A stretch of DNA of 40,552 nt from Deltaproteobacteria bacterium (GTDB taxonomy: Bacteria; Myxococcota_A; Bradymonadia; REDH01). The stretch is from NCBI GenBank assembly GCA_013205435.1, contig JABMMX010000056.1, forward strand, positions 1-40,552. Direction: 5' to 3'. Below, piece after piece: positions 26,795-33,943 of this stretch (its first letter is position 1; every line of letters begins with the position of its first letter). The notes beneath the pieces were generated by a model. It did no database searches, was not told the origin of the DNA, and saw only the letters and a program-made list of their open reading frames with translations. A program made the position numbers and the translations under genes.

Positions 26795-27679
26795 ATGCGC
26801 AGTTCCATCATCGTGCTTGTCGCCTGTCTGGCCGCCTGCTCCTCCAAGGAGAGTGTGAGCACCGGAGACTCGGACGCAGGGAGCGGGCAAGACACCTCCG
26901 CCGGCTCGGGTGACGCGACGGGCTCTGGTTCGGGGAACGATGCCGACACGACGCCTGAAGACACCGGCGCATCGGCCTGCGAGCTCACGCTGCCGCCCGC
27001 GACCGGAACCGCCTGCGACTGCCTCGGCGCAACCCGAGACTTCCCCTTCAATGCCACGGGCCCGCTCACCTGCAGCTGCACCGACAGAGGCTGGGCCTGC
27101 GCGGCCGTCGAGCCAGAACCCGATACGACAGCCGATGACACCACCGCAGACACAGCGGTCGACGACACCACGCCCGACGACACCACGCCCGACGACACCG
27201 CCGCAGATACAGCGGTCGACGACACCACCGACGACACCACCGCAGACACGACGCCGGATACCACGCCCGTAGGCCCCTGCGAGGCAGGCGGCGGCGTCTG
27301 CATCGGCATGGGCGGTCCCTGCGAGACCGTGGGCGGCACTCCCTACCCCGCAGGCAACAGCCAGTGTGTCTTCACCGGAGAGCTCGGAAGCTGCTGCGTG
27401 CCACCGCCTGCACAGCCCACGGGCGACACCTGCGCAGACCGCGGCGGCGTCTGCGCCCCCATCGCCGGCTGCAACTTCACCAACAGCGCCTTCGCGCCCA
27501 CCCCGACCCCCAGCTGCGGCTTCGGCGGCATCATCTGCTGCGTGCCCAACACCGTCTGCGGCGAAGAGACCATGCGCTGCTGCGACACGATGACCTCCTT
27601 CCGCCCCGCCTGCGACCGCGGGCAATGGATCTGCACCATCGACGGCACCACCATGCTGCCGATCTCCGAGTGCCCCTAG
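26795..27679 (+). CDS. Cys-rich lipoprotein with Asp/Thr repeat linker
   Basis: This 294-residue protein has a type II signal peptide (MRSSIIVLVACLAACSS, lipobox LAAC). A Ser/Gly/Asp-rich linker comes first, then a small Cys domain (SACELTLPPATGTACDCLG), then a run of DDTT/ADT repeats. The C-terminal ~130 residues hold about 20 cysteines. There a unit of the form C-x(4-5)-GGVC-x-C-x-C-x-CCVP occurs twice (ending SCCVPPP and ICCVPN), followed by a third Cys cluster. These would be disulfide-bonded in the periplasm or at the cell surface. AAGG lies 7 nt before the ATG. Function is unknown; such architecture is common in lipoproteins of Myxococcota-like genomes. Confidence 0.83.
   Translation: MRSSIIVLVACLAACSSKESVSTGDSDAGSGQDTSAGSGDATGSGSGNDADTTPEDTGASACELTLPPATGTACDCLGATRDFPFNATGPLTCSCTDRGWACAAVEPEPDTTADDTTADTAVDDTTPDDTTPDDTAADTAVDDTTDDTTADTTPDTTPVGPCEAGGGVCIGMGGPCETVGGTPYPAGNSQCVFTGELGSCCVPPPAQPTGDTCADRGGVCAPIAGCNFTNSAFAPTPTPSCGFGGIICCVPNTVCGEETMRCCDTMTSFRPACDRGQWICTIDGTTMLPISECP
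27121..27269 (+). repeat. Tandem repeats coding the Asp/Thr linker
   Basis: GACGACACCACGCCC occurs twice in tandem (27161-27175, 27176-27190) and partly again at 27191. A longer 28-bp unit at 27144-27171 recurs at 27201-27228 with one mismatch, 57 bp apart. All units keep the reading frame, so length change by slippage would not break the protein. Confidence 0.8.
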
Positions 27680-27707
27680 TCCCTCCACCCCTCGCCCCGC
27701 ATACGCC

Positions 27708-28286
27708 ATGGCGCTCCGCACCGTTGTCCTCTACCCCCACCCTGCTCTCACGACGCCGGCCGTACCTGTCACGGTGTTCGACGAGCAGCTCCATGCCTTC
27801 ATCGAAGACATGGCCGAGACCATGTATCACAGCCGAGGCGTGGGTCTCGCCGCCAACCAAATCGCGGTCCTGAAGCGGGTCGCGCTGGTGGATGTCGCCG
27901 AAGATGGCGAGCCGGCCCGGCGCATCGAGCTCATCAACCCGAGCGTGGTCGCGGCGAGCGGCAAAGGGCGACGCGAAGAGGGATGCCTCTCCTTCCCGAA
28001 CCTCTACGACAACATCGACCGCGCCACCGAGGTCACGGTCCAGTTCGTGAATCGCTTCAACGAGCCGCAGGAGATCACGGCAACGGGGCTGCTAGCGGTC
28101 GCTCTCCAGCACGAAATCGACCATCTCGACGGCAAGGTTTTCCTCGACCGGATGGGCCCCTTGCAGCGAGCCCTGGCGATGAAGCGCTACCGCAAGATCA
28201 TGGAGCGGCGCGCAGACAGCGCTGCTGCGCCCGCGGAGAAGCGCGTCGAGGGACCGCAGAATCGCCAGCCTCCCCGCAACGGCTGA
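27708..28286 (+). CDS. def: Peptide deformylase
   Basis: Def removes the formyl group from nascent N-terminal Met. The 192-residue metalloenzyme has all three motifs: GVGLAANQI (residues 44-52), EGCLSFP with metal Cys93, and QHEIDHLDG with metal His135, His139 and catalytic Glu136. A C-terminal extension of about 25 polar residues (ending ENRQ-like PQNRQPPRNG) goes beyond the usual ~170. It starts a compact plus-strand run; fmt begins 2 nt after its stop, and the two enzymes are functionally paired. No strong ribosome site is seen before the ATG at 27708. Confidence 0.96.
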   Translation: MALRTVVLYPHPALTTPAVPVTVFDEQLHAFIEDMAETMYHSRGVGLAANQIAVLKRVALVDVAEDGEPARRIELINPSVVAASGKGRREEGCLSFPNLYDNIDRATEVTVQFVNRFNEPQEITATGLLAVALQHEIDHLDGKVFLDRMGPLQRALAMKRYRKIMERRADSAAAPAEKRVEGPQNRQPPRNG

Positions 28287-28288
28287 AC

Positions 28289-29242
28289 ATGACCGCAAAG
28301 ATTGTCTTCATGGGCACGGCCGCCTTCTCGGTCCCTGCGCTGCGCATGCTGGCCGCCCGCACCGATGTGACCGTCTCGCTGGTCATCTCGCAGCCGAGCC
28401 GCGCTGCAGGTCGGGGCAAGCTGCCGACGCCACCGCCCGTGGCCGCCGCAGCGCTCGAAATGGGGCTCCGGCTCGAGCAGCCCGAATCGCTCAAGACCGA
28501 CGAGGTCCACGCGCTCCTGGAGGCAGAGCAGGCCGACCTGTTTGTGGTCGCAGCCTACGGTCAGATCTTGCGCCAGCGCACGCTCGACCTTCCCCGCCGC
28601 GGCTGCGTCAACATCCACGGCTCCCTGCTGCCGCGCTGGCGTGGAGCGGCCCCCATCTCCTGGAGCATCGCGGCAGGTGACGCAACCACGGGCGTGGCAA
28701 TCATGCAGATGGAGCGCGGCCTCGACACCGGCCCGGTCTTCGCGCAGCGCCCGCTCATGATTGGCGATACCGAGACGGCCGGCGAACTCCACGACCGGCT
28801 CGCGCTGCTCGGCGCCGACCTGCTCGCCGACCTGTTGCCAGGCATCCTCGACGGCAGCGCCGCAGCAGACCCGCAGCCCGCGCGCGGCACCACCTACGCC
28901 CGCATGCTGACGCGCGCAGACCGCACCATCCCCTTCTCGCAGCGGGCCGCCTCTGTCGCTGACTGGATCAACGGCATGACGCCTTGGCCCGGTGCCGCAG
29001 CCATGGTGGAGGGCGAACTGGTGCTGCTCTGTCGTGCTCGGCCCGTGGAGGGGAGCCACGCGCTGGAGCCCGGCCAGGTGGTCGCCGCCGACGCGCGCAG
29101 CGGCCTCTTCGTTTCCGCCGGCGAGGGCACCGTCCTCGAGGTTCTCGAGCTGCAGCGAGCGGGCAAACGGGTGATGCCGGCCAAGGTTGTGCTCAACGGC
29201 TGGTGCCCCGCTTCGGGAACGCGCTTCGAGCCGGTCGCTTGA
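28289..29242 (+). CDS. fmt: Methionyl-tRNA formyltransferase
   Basis: Fmt formylates initiator Met-tRNA with 10-formyl-tetrahydrofolate. The 317-residue protein has the N-terminal catalytic Rossmann-type domain with SQPSRAAGRGKL, the active-site Asn108/His110 in VNIHGSLLPRWRGAAPI and Asp146 in GLDTGPV, plus the C-terminal OB-fold tRNA-binding domain from about residue 205. Length is normal. It begins 2 nt after def and its stop TGA overlaps the TTG start of the next gene. Coupling to def is a widespread arrangement. Confidence 0.96.
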   Translation: MTAKIVFMGTAAFSVPALRMLAARTDVTVSLVISQPSRAAGRGKLPTPPPVAAAALEMGLRLEQPESLKTDEVHALLEAEQADLFVVAAYGQILRQRTLDLPRRGCVNIHGSLLPRWRGAAPISWSIAAGDATTGVAIMQMERGLDTGPVFAQRPLMIGDTETAGELHDRLALLGADLLADLLPGILDGSAAADPQPARGTTYARMLTRADRTIPFSQRAASVADWINGMTPWPGAAAMVEGELVLLCRARPVEGSHALEPGQVVAADARSGLFVSAGEGTVLEVLELQRAGKRVMPAKVVLNGWCPASGTRFEPVA

Positions 29243-29940
29243 CCCAAACCACCCCATCATACGACAGCCTCTTGTGCGGCCTCGGCCCCTCCGTCGCCTG
29301 CGGCCTGGGCCACGGTCTGATGCTGCCGCTGGCGCGTGAAGCAGCGACGACGGCGCTCGGCGAGCCACTCCCGCAGGACGATGCGATGGCAGCAATGGCT
29401 GCGGCGCTTGGGGCCCTCGAGGCCGCTGCCCATACCGCCCTGCAGACAGGCCTTGGCGTGGTGCTGCTCTGGCCCCACCCGCCGGCCCGCTTCTCCACCT
29501 TTGCCCTGCCCGACTGGGCGGTGGCCGTGGTCACACCCGAACTGCCTGAAAGCGCATCGGAGGCCTCTGCCTTCCTCGGTAAGACGCTGATCGGCAAGGC
29601 GGCCGCCACCTTTGCGTCGCGCGCCGTCGCGGTCACCGAGGGGCTGCGAACAGGCAGCCTCGACCTGCTCCGCTTCGCGCTGGACGACGGCTCGCTCCAC
29701 GACCTGCTGGGCGCTGGCATCCCGGGCCTACAGCCCGCGCTTGCGGCCGCACGCGAAGAGGGGGTTGCCGCCGGACTCAGCCGCTTCCGCGGGCGCCGCT
29801 GCATCGTCGCACTTCACCCCGACGCCGACCGCGCAGCCGCTGCTGCAGCCGCTGCTGCGGAGCGCTGGCAATCACACACCATCTCCTGCGAGGTCACTCT
29901 GACCCGCTTTGCCCGCCGTCAGCCGGAGCCCTGCTCTTGA
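29239..29940 (+). CDS. GHMP kinase-like protein lacking the N-terminal part, homoserine kinase-like
   Basis: This 233-residue protein aligns by eye with the last two thirds of ThrB-type GHMP kinases. GLGPSVACGLGHGLMLPLA stands where the ATP-binding 'GLGSSAA' helix is expected. WAVAVVTPELPESASEA matches the strand and turn after the substrate site, and LLRFALDDGSLHDLLGAGIPGL matches 'ALeDrLHqPyR..LiPG'. About 80 N-terminal residues with the substrate strand are missing, the glycine loop is altered, and the C-terminal 'GalSGAGPs' is replaced by GLSRFRGRRCIVALHP. The TTG start at 29239 overlaps the fmt stop, and upstream DNA is fmt, so nothing is hidden there. It ends in a TTGA overlap with rsmB. 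It may be non-catalytic or have a new substrate. Confidence 0.7.
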   Translation: MTQTTPSYDSLLCGLGPSVACGLGHGLMLPLAREAATTALGEPLPQDDAMAAMAAALGALEAAAHTALQTGLGVVLLWPHPPARFSTFALPDWAVAVVTPELPESASEASAFLGKTLIGKAAATFASRAVAVTEGLRTGSLDLLRFALDDGSLHDLLGAGIPGLQPALAAAREEGVAAGLSRFRGRRCIVALHPDADRAAAAAAAAAERWQSHTISCEVTLTRFARRQPEPCS

Positions 29941-31277
29941 ACGCCATCCCTCCCTCCGCTTCTCCGCCAGAATCGGCGCGTAGCCTCGCCGCACGCGTCG
30001 TCACCCGCGTTGTCGACGAAGGTGCCTTCAGCTCCATCACCCTCCGCTACCAGCTCGCTGCCTCGGCCCTCGAGGGCCGTGACCGCGGATTCACCACCGA
30101 GCTTGTCTACGGCACCGTCACCTGGCTCACCCCCATCGACGAGGCCCTCGAGGCCTGGATGACGCAGGGGCTCGGCAGCGTCCCGCCCCTCGCGCGCGCC
30201 GTCCTCCGCGTGGCAACATACGAGCTCCTGCGCCCCAACCGGCCCGGCGCAGCCCACGCTGTGGTGGACGAGGCTGTCTCCCAGATGCATGCCATCGGGC
30301 TCGGCCGCATCTCCGGTCTGACCAACGCTGTTCTCCGCAAGATCGCCCGCTTCGGCGCCCCCTTCGCCGCCCACCCCGACGCCTCCTCCGCGGCGACCCT
30401 CGCAACCTCGGGTTCGCTTCCGCTCTGGATTGCAGAACGTCTCCTCGCAGCCCGCGGCCCCGAAGGCGCCGCCGCCGCGATGGCCGCCTGGAACGGGAGC
30501 TCCGCCACCCATCTCCGCCTCCGCGTTCCACTCACAGATGCGCTCCGCGAGACCTTCACCGCCGAGGGCATCGAACCCCACCGCTCGGTACCGGGCTGCT
30601 TCGTCATGCGTTCCGGCAGCGCCATCAAGGTGGCCCTGCAGCTTGGCGACGATGTGGCTGTGCAGGATGCCGGCGCGCAGTGGATCGGGCTCGTCGCCGC
30701 TGATGGTCTGCCCGCAACGGCCCGCATCTGGGATGTCTGCGCCGGCCTCGGCAGCAAGGCTGTCCACCTCGCCGAACTCCTCCCCGAGGCGCAGGTGCTG
30801 GCGACCGACCTCCACGCCCACAAACTCAATGCAGCGCGCAAGGCCGCTGGCACCCTGCCCGGCCTCCGCTTCCTGCAGGCCGACGCAACTGCCGGCCCGC
30901 CGGGAGAAGAGGCAGGGCCCTACGACCTCATCCTGCTCGACGCCCCCTGCTCAGGGCTCGGCACCATCGGTCGGCACCCCGAGGTCCGCTGGCGGCGCAC
31001 ACCTGAAGACCTCACCGCAACCTCAACCCTTCAGCGCCGCCTCCTCGAGACTTCGGCGCCCCACCTCGCGGTCGGCGGACGCCTCGTCTACGCTGTCTGC
31101 AGCTGGGCACCCGAAGAGGGCCGCGAGGTCATCCGCGACTTCCTCGCCCGCCACGCCGACTTCGCCGAGGAGCCCCTCCCGGGCGAGAGCGAGCAGGAGC
31201 AGCCAGGCCGCCTTCTGTTCCCCGACACCGACGACACCGACGGCTTTTTCGTGGCCCGCCTCCGGCGCCTTTGCTAG
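29937..31277 (+). CDS. rsmB: 16S rRNA m5C967-type methyltransferase RsmB (Sun/Fmu)
   Basis: This 446-residue SAM-dependent methyltransferase has an N-terminal NusB-like helical domain (SLAARVVTRVVDEGAFSS, FTTELVYGTVTW, VLRVATYELL) and a Rossmann catalytic domain. Motif I is WDVCAGLGSKAVHLAE; the expected 'DaCAAPGGKt' is changed to VCAGLGSK. Motif IV DAPCSGLGTIGRHPEVRW and motif VI VCSWAPEEG supply the two catalytic cysteines. The start is the TTG at 29937, overlapping the upstream stop (TTGA). It belongs to the def-fmt group, as often seen in bacteria, so identification as RsmB rather than another NSUN-like enzyme is well supported. Confidence 0.92.
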   Translation: MNAIPPSASPPESARSLAARVVTRVVDEGAFSSITLRYQLAASALEGRDRGFTTELVYGTVTWLTPIDEALEAWMTQGLGSVPPLARAVLRVATYELLRPNRPGAAHAVVDEAVSQMHAIGLGRISGLTNAVLRKIARFGAPFAAHPDASSAATLATSGSLPLWIAERLLAARGPEGAAAAMAAWNGSSATHLRLRVPLTDALRETFTAEGIEPHRSVPGCFVMRSGSAIKVALQLGDDVAVQDAGAQWIGLVAADGLPATARIWDVCAGLGSKAVHLAELLPEAQVLATDLHAHKLNAARKAAGTLPGLRFLQADATAGPPGEEAGPYDLILLDAPCSGLGTIGRHPEVRWRRTPEDLTATSTLQRRLLETSAPHLAVGGRLVYAVCSWAPEEGREVIRDFLARHADFAEEPLPGESEQEQPGRLLFPDTDDTDGFFVARLRRLC

Positions 31278-31307
31278 TCGAAACGCGCTGCACATACGGA
31301 GACAGAG

Positions 31308-32003
31308 ATGCCGATCGCCAGACCCCTGCCGGGCCAGACCCTCATCGCCCCCTCGCTGCTCTCAGCCAACTTCGCCCGCCTCGGAGAGGATGTGGAGAAG
31401 GTCACCGCCGCGGGCGCCGACTGGCTCCATGTCGATGTGATGGATGGCCGCTTCGTGCCCAACATCACCATCGGCCAGCCCGTCGTCGCGGCACTCAAGA
31501 AGGTGGCGCGGGTGCCGCTCGATGTGCATCTCATGATCGCCGAGCCCGAGCGCTACATCGACAGCTTCATCGACGCCGGCGCCGAGGTCGTGACGGTCCA
31601 TGTTGAGGCCTCGACCCACCTCCATCGGACGCTGCAGGCCATCCGAGCGCGGGGCGTGCTGGCAGGCGTTTCGCTCAACCCGCACACGCCGCCCGAGGCC
31701 GTGGAGTGGGTGCTCGACAGCTGCGACCTGGTGCTCGTCATGAGCGTCAATCCGGGCTTCGGCGGGCAGTCCTTCATCCCCTCCGCGCTGCGCAAGATGG
31801 AGTGGTTCGCCAACCATGCCTCGCGCAACAACCTCGACTACATCATCGAGGTCGACGGCGGCGTGAACACCGAAAACATCGCAAGCATCGCCGCTGCGGG
31901 CGCCTCCGTCTGTGTGGCCGGAAACGCCGTCTTCAGCACCCCCGACTGGGGTGCCACGATCGAACTCCTCAAGCAGCGCGCCGCCGGCGGCAAGGTGAAG
32001 TAA
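31308..32003 (+). CDS. rpe: Ribulose-phosphate 3-epimerase
   Basis: Rpe interconverts ribulose 5-phosphate and xylulose 5-phosphate in the pentose phosphate pathway. The 231-residue TIM barrel has APSLLSANFARLGEDV with the catalytic Ser/Asp region, the metal-binding HVDVMDGRFVPNITIG, DVHLMI, VNPGFGGQ and the second Asp in IEVDGGVN. Length is normal (about 215-230). GGAGA lies about 6 nt before the ATG at 31308, 30 nt after rsmB. The next gene starts 1 nt after its stop, so transcription continues into the tyrosine-degradation genes. Confidence 0.95.
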   Translation: MPIARPLPGQTLIAPSLLSANFARLGEDVEKVTAAGADWLHVDVMDGRFVPNITIGQPVVAALKKVARVPLDVHLMIAEPERYIDSFIDAGAEVVTVHVEASTHLHRTLQAIRARGVLAGVSLNPHTPPEAVEWVLDSCDLVLVMSVNPGFGGQSFIPSALRKMEWFANHASRNNLDYIIEVDGGVNTENIASIAAAGASVCVAGNAVFSTPDWGATIELLKQRAAGGKVK

Positions 32004-32004
32004 G

Positions 32005-32988
32005 ATGAAGTTCGCAACCCGCAAAAACGGAACACGCGACGGCGAGCTCCTGCTCATCTCGGCCGACGCCAGCCGCGCCCTCTCGCTTGCAGCACTCGCC
32101 CCCAACCTGCAGTCACTCCTCGACCACTGGGAGGCCCTTCTGCCCCATGTGCGTGAGAAGGCCGCAGCGCTCGAGGCCGGCGATGCAAACGCGATCGCGA
32201 CCCCGTGGTCGGAGCTCCACTCGCCCCTGCCCCGCGCCTACGAATGGGTCGACGGCAGCGCCTTCATTCACCATGTGAAGCTGGTCCGGCGCGCGAGAAA
32301 GGCCGAACTGCCGCCCACGCTCAACACCGACCCGCTGGTCTACCAGGGCGGAAGCGGCGTCTTCCTCGCCCCCACAGACCCCATCACCTTCCCCACCGAC
32401 GCCTGGGGCATCGACTTCGAGTCCGAGGTCGCCATCGTGCTGGGCGACGTCCCGCGCGGCACCAAGGCCGGCGAGGTCGCGCCCTACGTGCGGCTCGTGA
32501 TGCTGGTCAACGACACCACCCTGCGTAACCTCATCCCCGATGAGCTCGCCAAGGGCTTCGGCTTCTTCGTCTCCAAGCCCTCCACCACCTTCTCGCCGCT
32601 GGCCCTCACCCCCGACGAACTCGGCGAGGCCTGGTCGGGCGGAAGGCTCCACCTGCCGCTCCGAAGCCTGCTCAACGGCACCCTCTTCGGCGACCCGAAT
32701 GCCGGCCCCGAGATGCACTTCAGCTTCTTCGAGCTCGTCGAGCACATCTGCCGCACCCGCGCCCTCACCGCCGGCACCATCGTTGGCAGCGGCACCATCT
32801 CCAACGAAAACCCCGCGAGCGGCTCCAGCTGCATCGTCGAGCGGCGCACCCTCGAAACGCTGGCAGACGGCGCGCCCAAGACCCCCTACATGACCTTCGG
32901 CGACAGCATCGAAATCAGCATGGTCGACGCGGCCGGCACGAACCTCTTCGGCACCATCTCCCAGACCGTCGCCAAGAGCGACAGATGA
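32005..32988 (+). CDS. Fumarylacetoacetate hydrolase family protein
   Basis: This 327-residue enzyme probably cleaves fumarylacetoacetate to fumarate and acetoacetate, the last step of homogentisate/tyrosine breakdown. The FAH fold is marked by AYEWVDGSAFIHHVKLVRRAR, the metal-binding acidic motif DFESEVAIVLGD, VNDTTLRNLIP and the late GTIVGSGTISNENP. It belongs to the single-chain bacterial subgroup of about 330 residues with a short N-terminal domain. The neighbour maiA starts inside its stop (ATGA overlap at 32985), and pairing with an isomerase that makes its substrate supports the role. Homogentisate dioxygenase is not in the window. Confidence 0.9.
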   Translation: MKFATRKNGTRDGELLLISADASRALSLAALAPNLQSLLDHWEALLPHVREKAAALEAGDANAIATPWSELHSPLPRAYEWVDGSAFIHHVKLVRRARKAELPPTLNTDPLVYQGGSGVFLAPTDPITFPTDAWGIDFESEVAIVLGDVPRGTKAGEVAPYVRLVMLVNDTTLRNLIPDELAKGFGFFVSKPSTTFSPLALTPDELGEAWSGGRLHLPLRSLLNGTLFGDPNAGPEMHFSFFELVEHICRTRALTAGTIVGSGTISNENPASGSSCIVERRTLETLADGAPKTPYMTFGDSIEISMVDAAGTNLFGTISQTVAKSDR

Positions 32989-33638
32989 CCGCAGCCAAGC
33001 CCATCCTCTACAGCTACTTCCGTTCGTCGGCCTCCTACCGCGTCCGGATCGGGCTGGCGCTCAAAGGCATCGATTACGACTACCGTGCAGTGCACCTCGT
33101 CGAGGAGGGCGGCGCCCAGTACAAGCCGGCCTACGCCGCGCTGAACCCCATGCACGAGGTGCCGAGCCTGCTCATCGATGGCCTTGTGCTATCGCAGTCG
33201 CTCCCCATCCTCGAATACCTCGACGAGACCCGTCCGGCTCCGCCGCTGCTCCCCGCCGACGCCTACGGGCGGGCCAAGGCGCGGCAGCTCGCCGAGTGTG
33301 TGAATGCCTCCATTCAGCCCCTGCAGAACCTTCGCGTGCTGAAGAAGCTCGAGACCGACTTTGGCGCGGTCGAAGACAGGCGTCGCGCCTGGGTCGCCCA
33401 CTTCATCCACAGCGGCTTTCGGGGCATCGAGGCCATCCTGCGCGACACGGCGGGCACCTTCGCCGTCGGCGATGCGGTCACCCTCGCCGACATCTGTCTC
33501 GTGCCACAGGTGGTAGGCTCCGCCCGGTTCGGCGTCACGCTCGAAGACTACCCACGCTTGGCTGCCGTAGCGGCCCACGCGGCTGCCCTCCCCGCCTTCG
33601 AGGCTGCTCATCCATCTCGGCAGCCCGACGCTCAATGA
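32985..33638 (+). CDS. maiA: Maleylacetoacetate isomerase (zeta-class glutathione transferase)
   Basis: MaiA isomerises maleylacetoacetate to fumarylacetoacetate with glutathione. The 217-residue GST-fold protein carries the zeta signature YSYFRSSASYRVRIGLALKG (the SSxSxRVRI type active site), NPMHEVPSLLIDG, SQSLPILEYLDE and a helical C-terminal domain with FAVGDAVTLADICLVPQV. It overlaps the FAH-family gene by 4 bp and is the last gene of the plus-strand run that began with def. Its 3' end is followed by the promoter of the tRNA gene. Confidence 0.95.
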   Translation: MTAAKPILYSYFRSSASYRVRIGLALKGIDYDYRAVHLVEEGGAQYKPAYAALNPMHEVPSLLIDGLVLSQSLPILEYLDETRPAPPLLPADAYGRAKARQLAECVNASIQPLQNLRVLKKLETDFGAVEDRRRAWVAHFIHSGFRGIEAILRDTAGTFAVGDAVTLADICLVPQVVGSARFGVTLEDYPRLAAVAAHAAALPAFEAAHPSRQPDAQ

Positions 33639-33656
33639 GGGGCCCGCACTCCAGCG

Positions 33657-33685
33657 TTGACGAGGCTTCCGGTTCCGTCTAGATG
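33657..33685 (+). promoter_or_regulatory. Sigma-70 type promoter for tRNA-Pro
   Basis: TTGACG at 33657-33662 and TAGATG at 33680-33685 are 17 bp apart. The -10 is only a partial match, but spacing and the nearby tRNA make it a good candidate. It starts 18 bp after the maiA stop. Confidence 0.55.
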
Positions 33686-33692
33686 CGTCACC

Positions 33693-33709
33693 CTCCGCTT
33701 CGAGCGGAG
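33693..33709 (+). repeat. Leader hairpin before tRNA-Pro
   Basis: CTCCGC (33693-33698) and GCGGAG (33704-33709) form a perfect 6-bp stem with a TTCGA loop, 7 nt before the tRNA 5' end. It would lie in the precursor leader removed by RNase P. Confidence 0.45.
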
Positions 33710-33716
33710 CATCCAA

Positions 33717-33790
33717 CGGGGTGTAGCGCAGCCTGGTAGCGCGTCTGCTTCGGGAGCAGAAAGTCGCAGGTTCGAATCCTGTCACCCCGA
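33717..33790 (+). tRNA. tRNA-Pro (anticodon CGG)
   Basis: The 74 bases fold as a full cloverleaf. The acceptor pairs CGGGGTG with CACCCCG, the D stem is GCGC/GCGC around AGCCTGGTA, the anticodon stem TCTGC/GCAGA holds the loop TTCGGGA with anticodon CGG (codon CCG), and the T arm is GCAGG-TTCGAAT-CCTGT. The first base pair C1-G72 and the discriminator A are typical for bacterial tRNA-Pro. The 3' CCA is not encoded (CTT follows), so a CCA-adding enzyme is required. No other tRNA is nearby. Confidence 0.96.
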
Positions 33791-33868
33791 CTTCCCAAAC
33801 ATCATTTGTAGGCGCGGCCACCACGGGCGGGAGGCCAAGTTCAAAGGTCTCGACCTTCCGTCGCGCCT

Positions 33869-33897
33869 TTGACACTCTCCTCGCTGACGAGTATCCT
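33869..33897 (+). promoter_or_regulatory. Sigma-70 promoter of the MJ0042 zinc-finger gene
   Basis: A perfect TTGACA (33869-33874) is followed after exactly 17 bp by TATCCT (33892-33897), four of six matches to the -10 box. The start codon at 33944 leaves a leader of roughly 40 nt with GGAGAAAAG as ribosome site. Confidence 0.7.
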
Positions 33898-33943
33898 CGC
33901 ACCCCTATGACTGTCGCTCGCGAAGTGTCTGGAGAAAAGCCCC

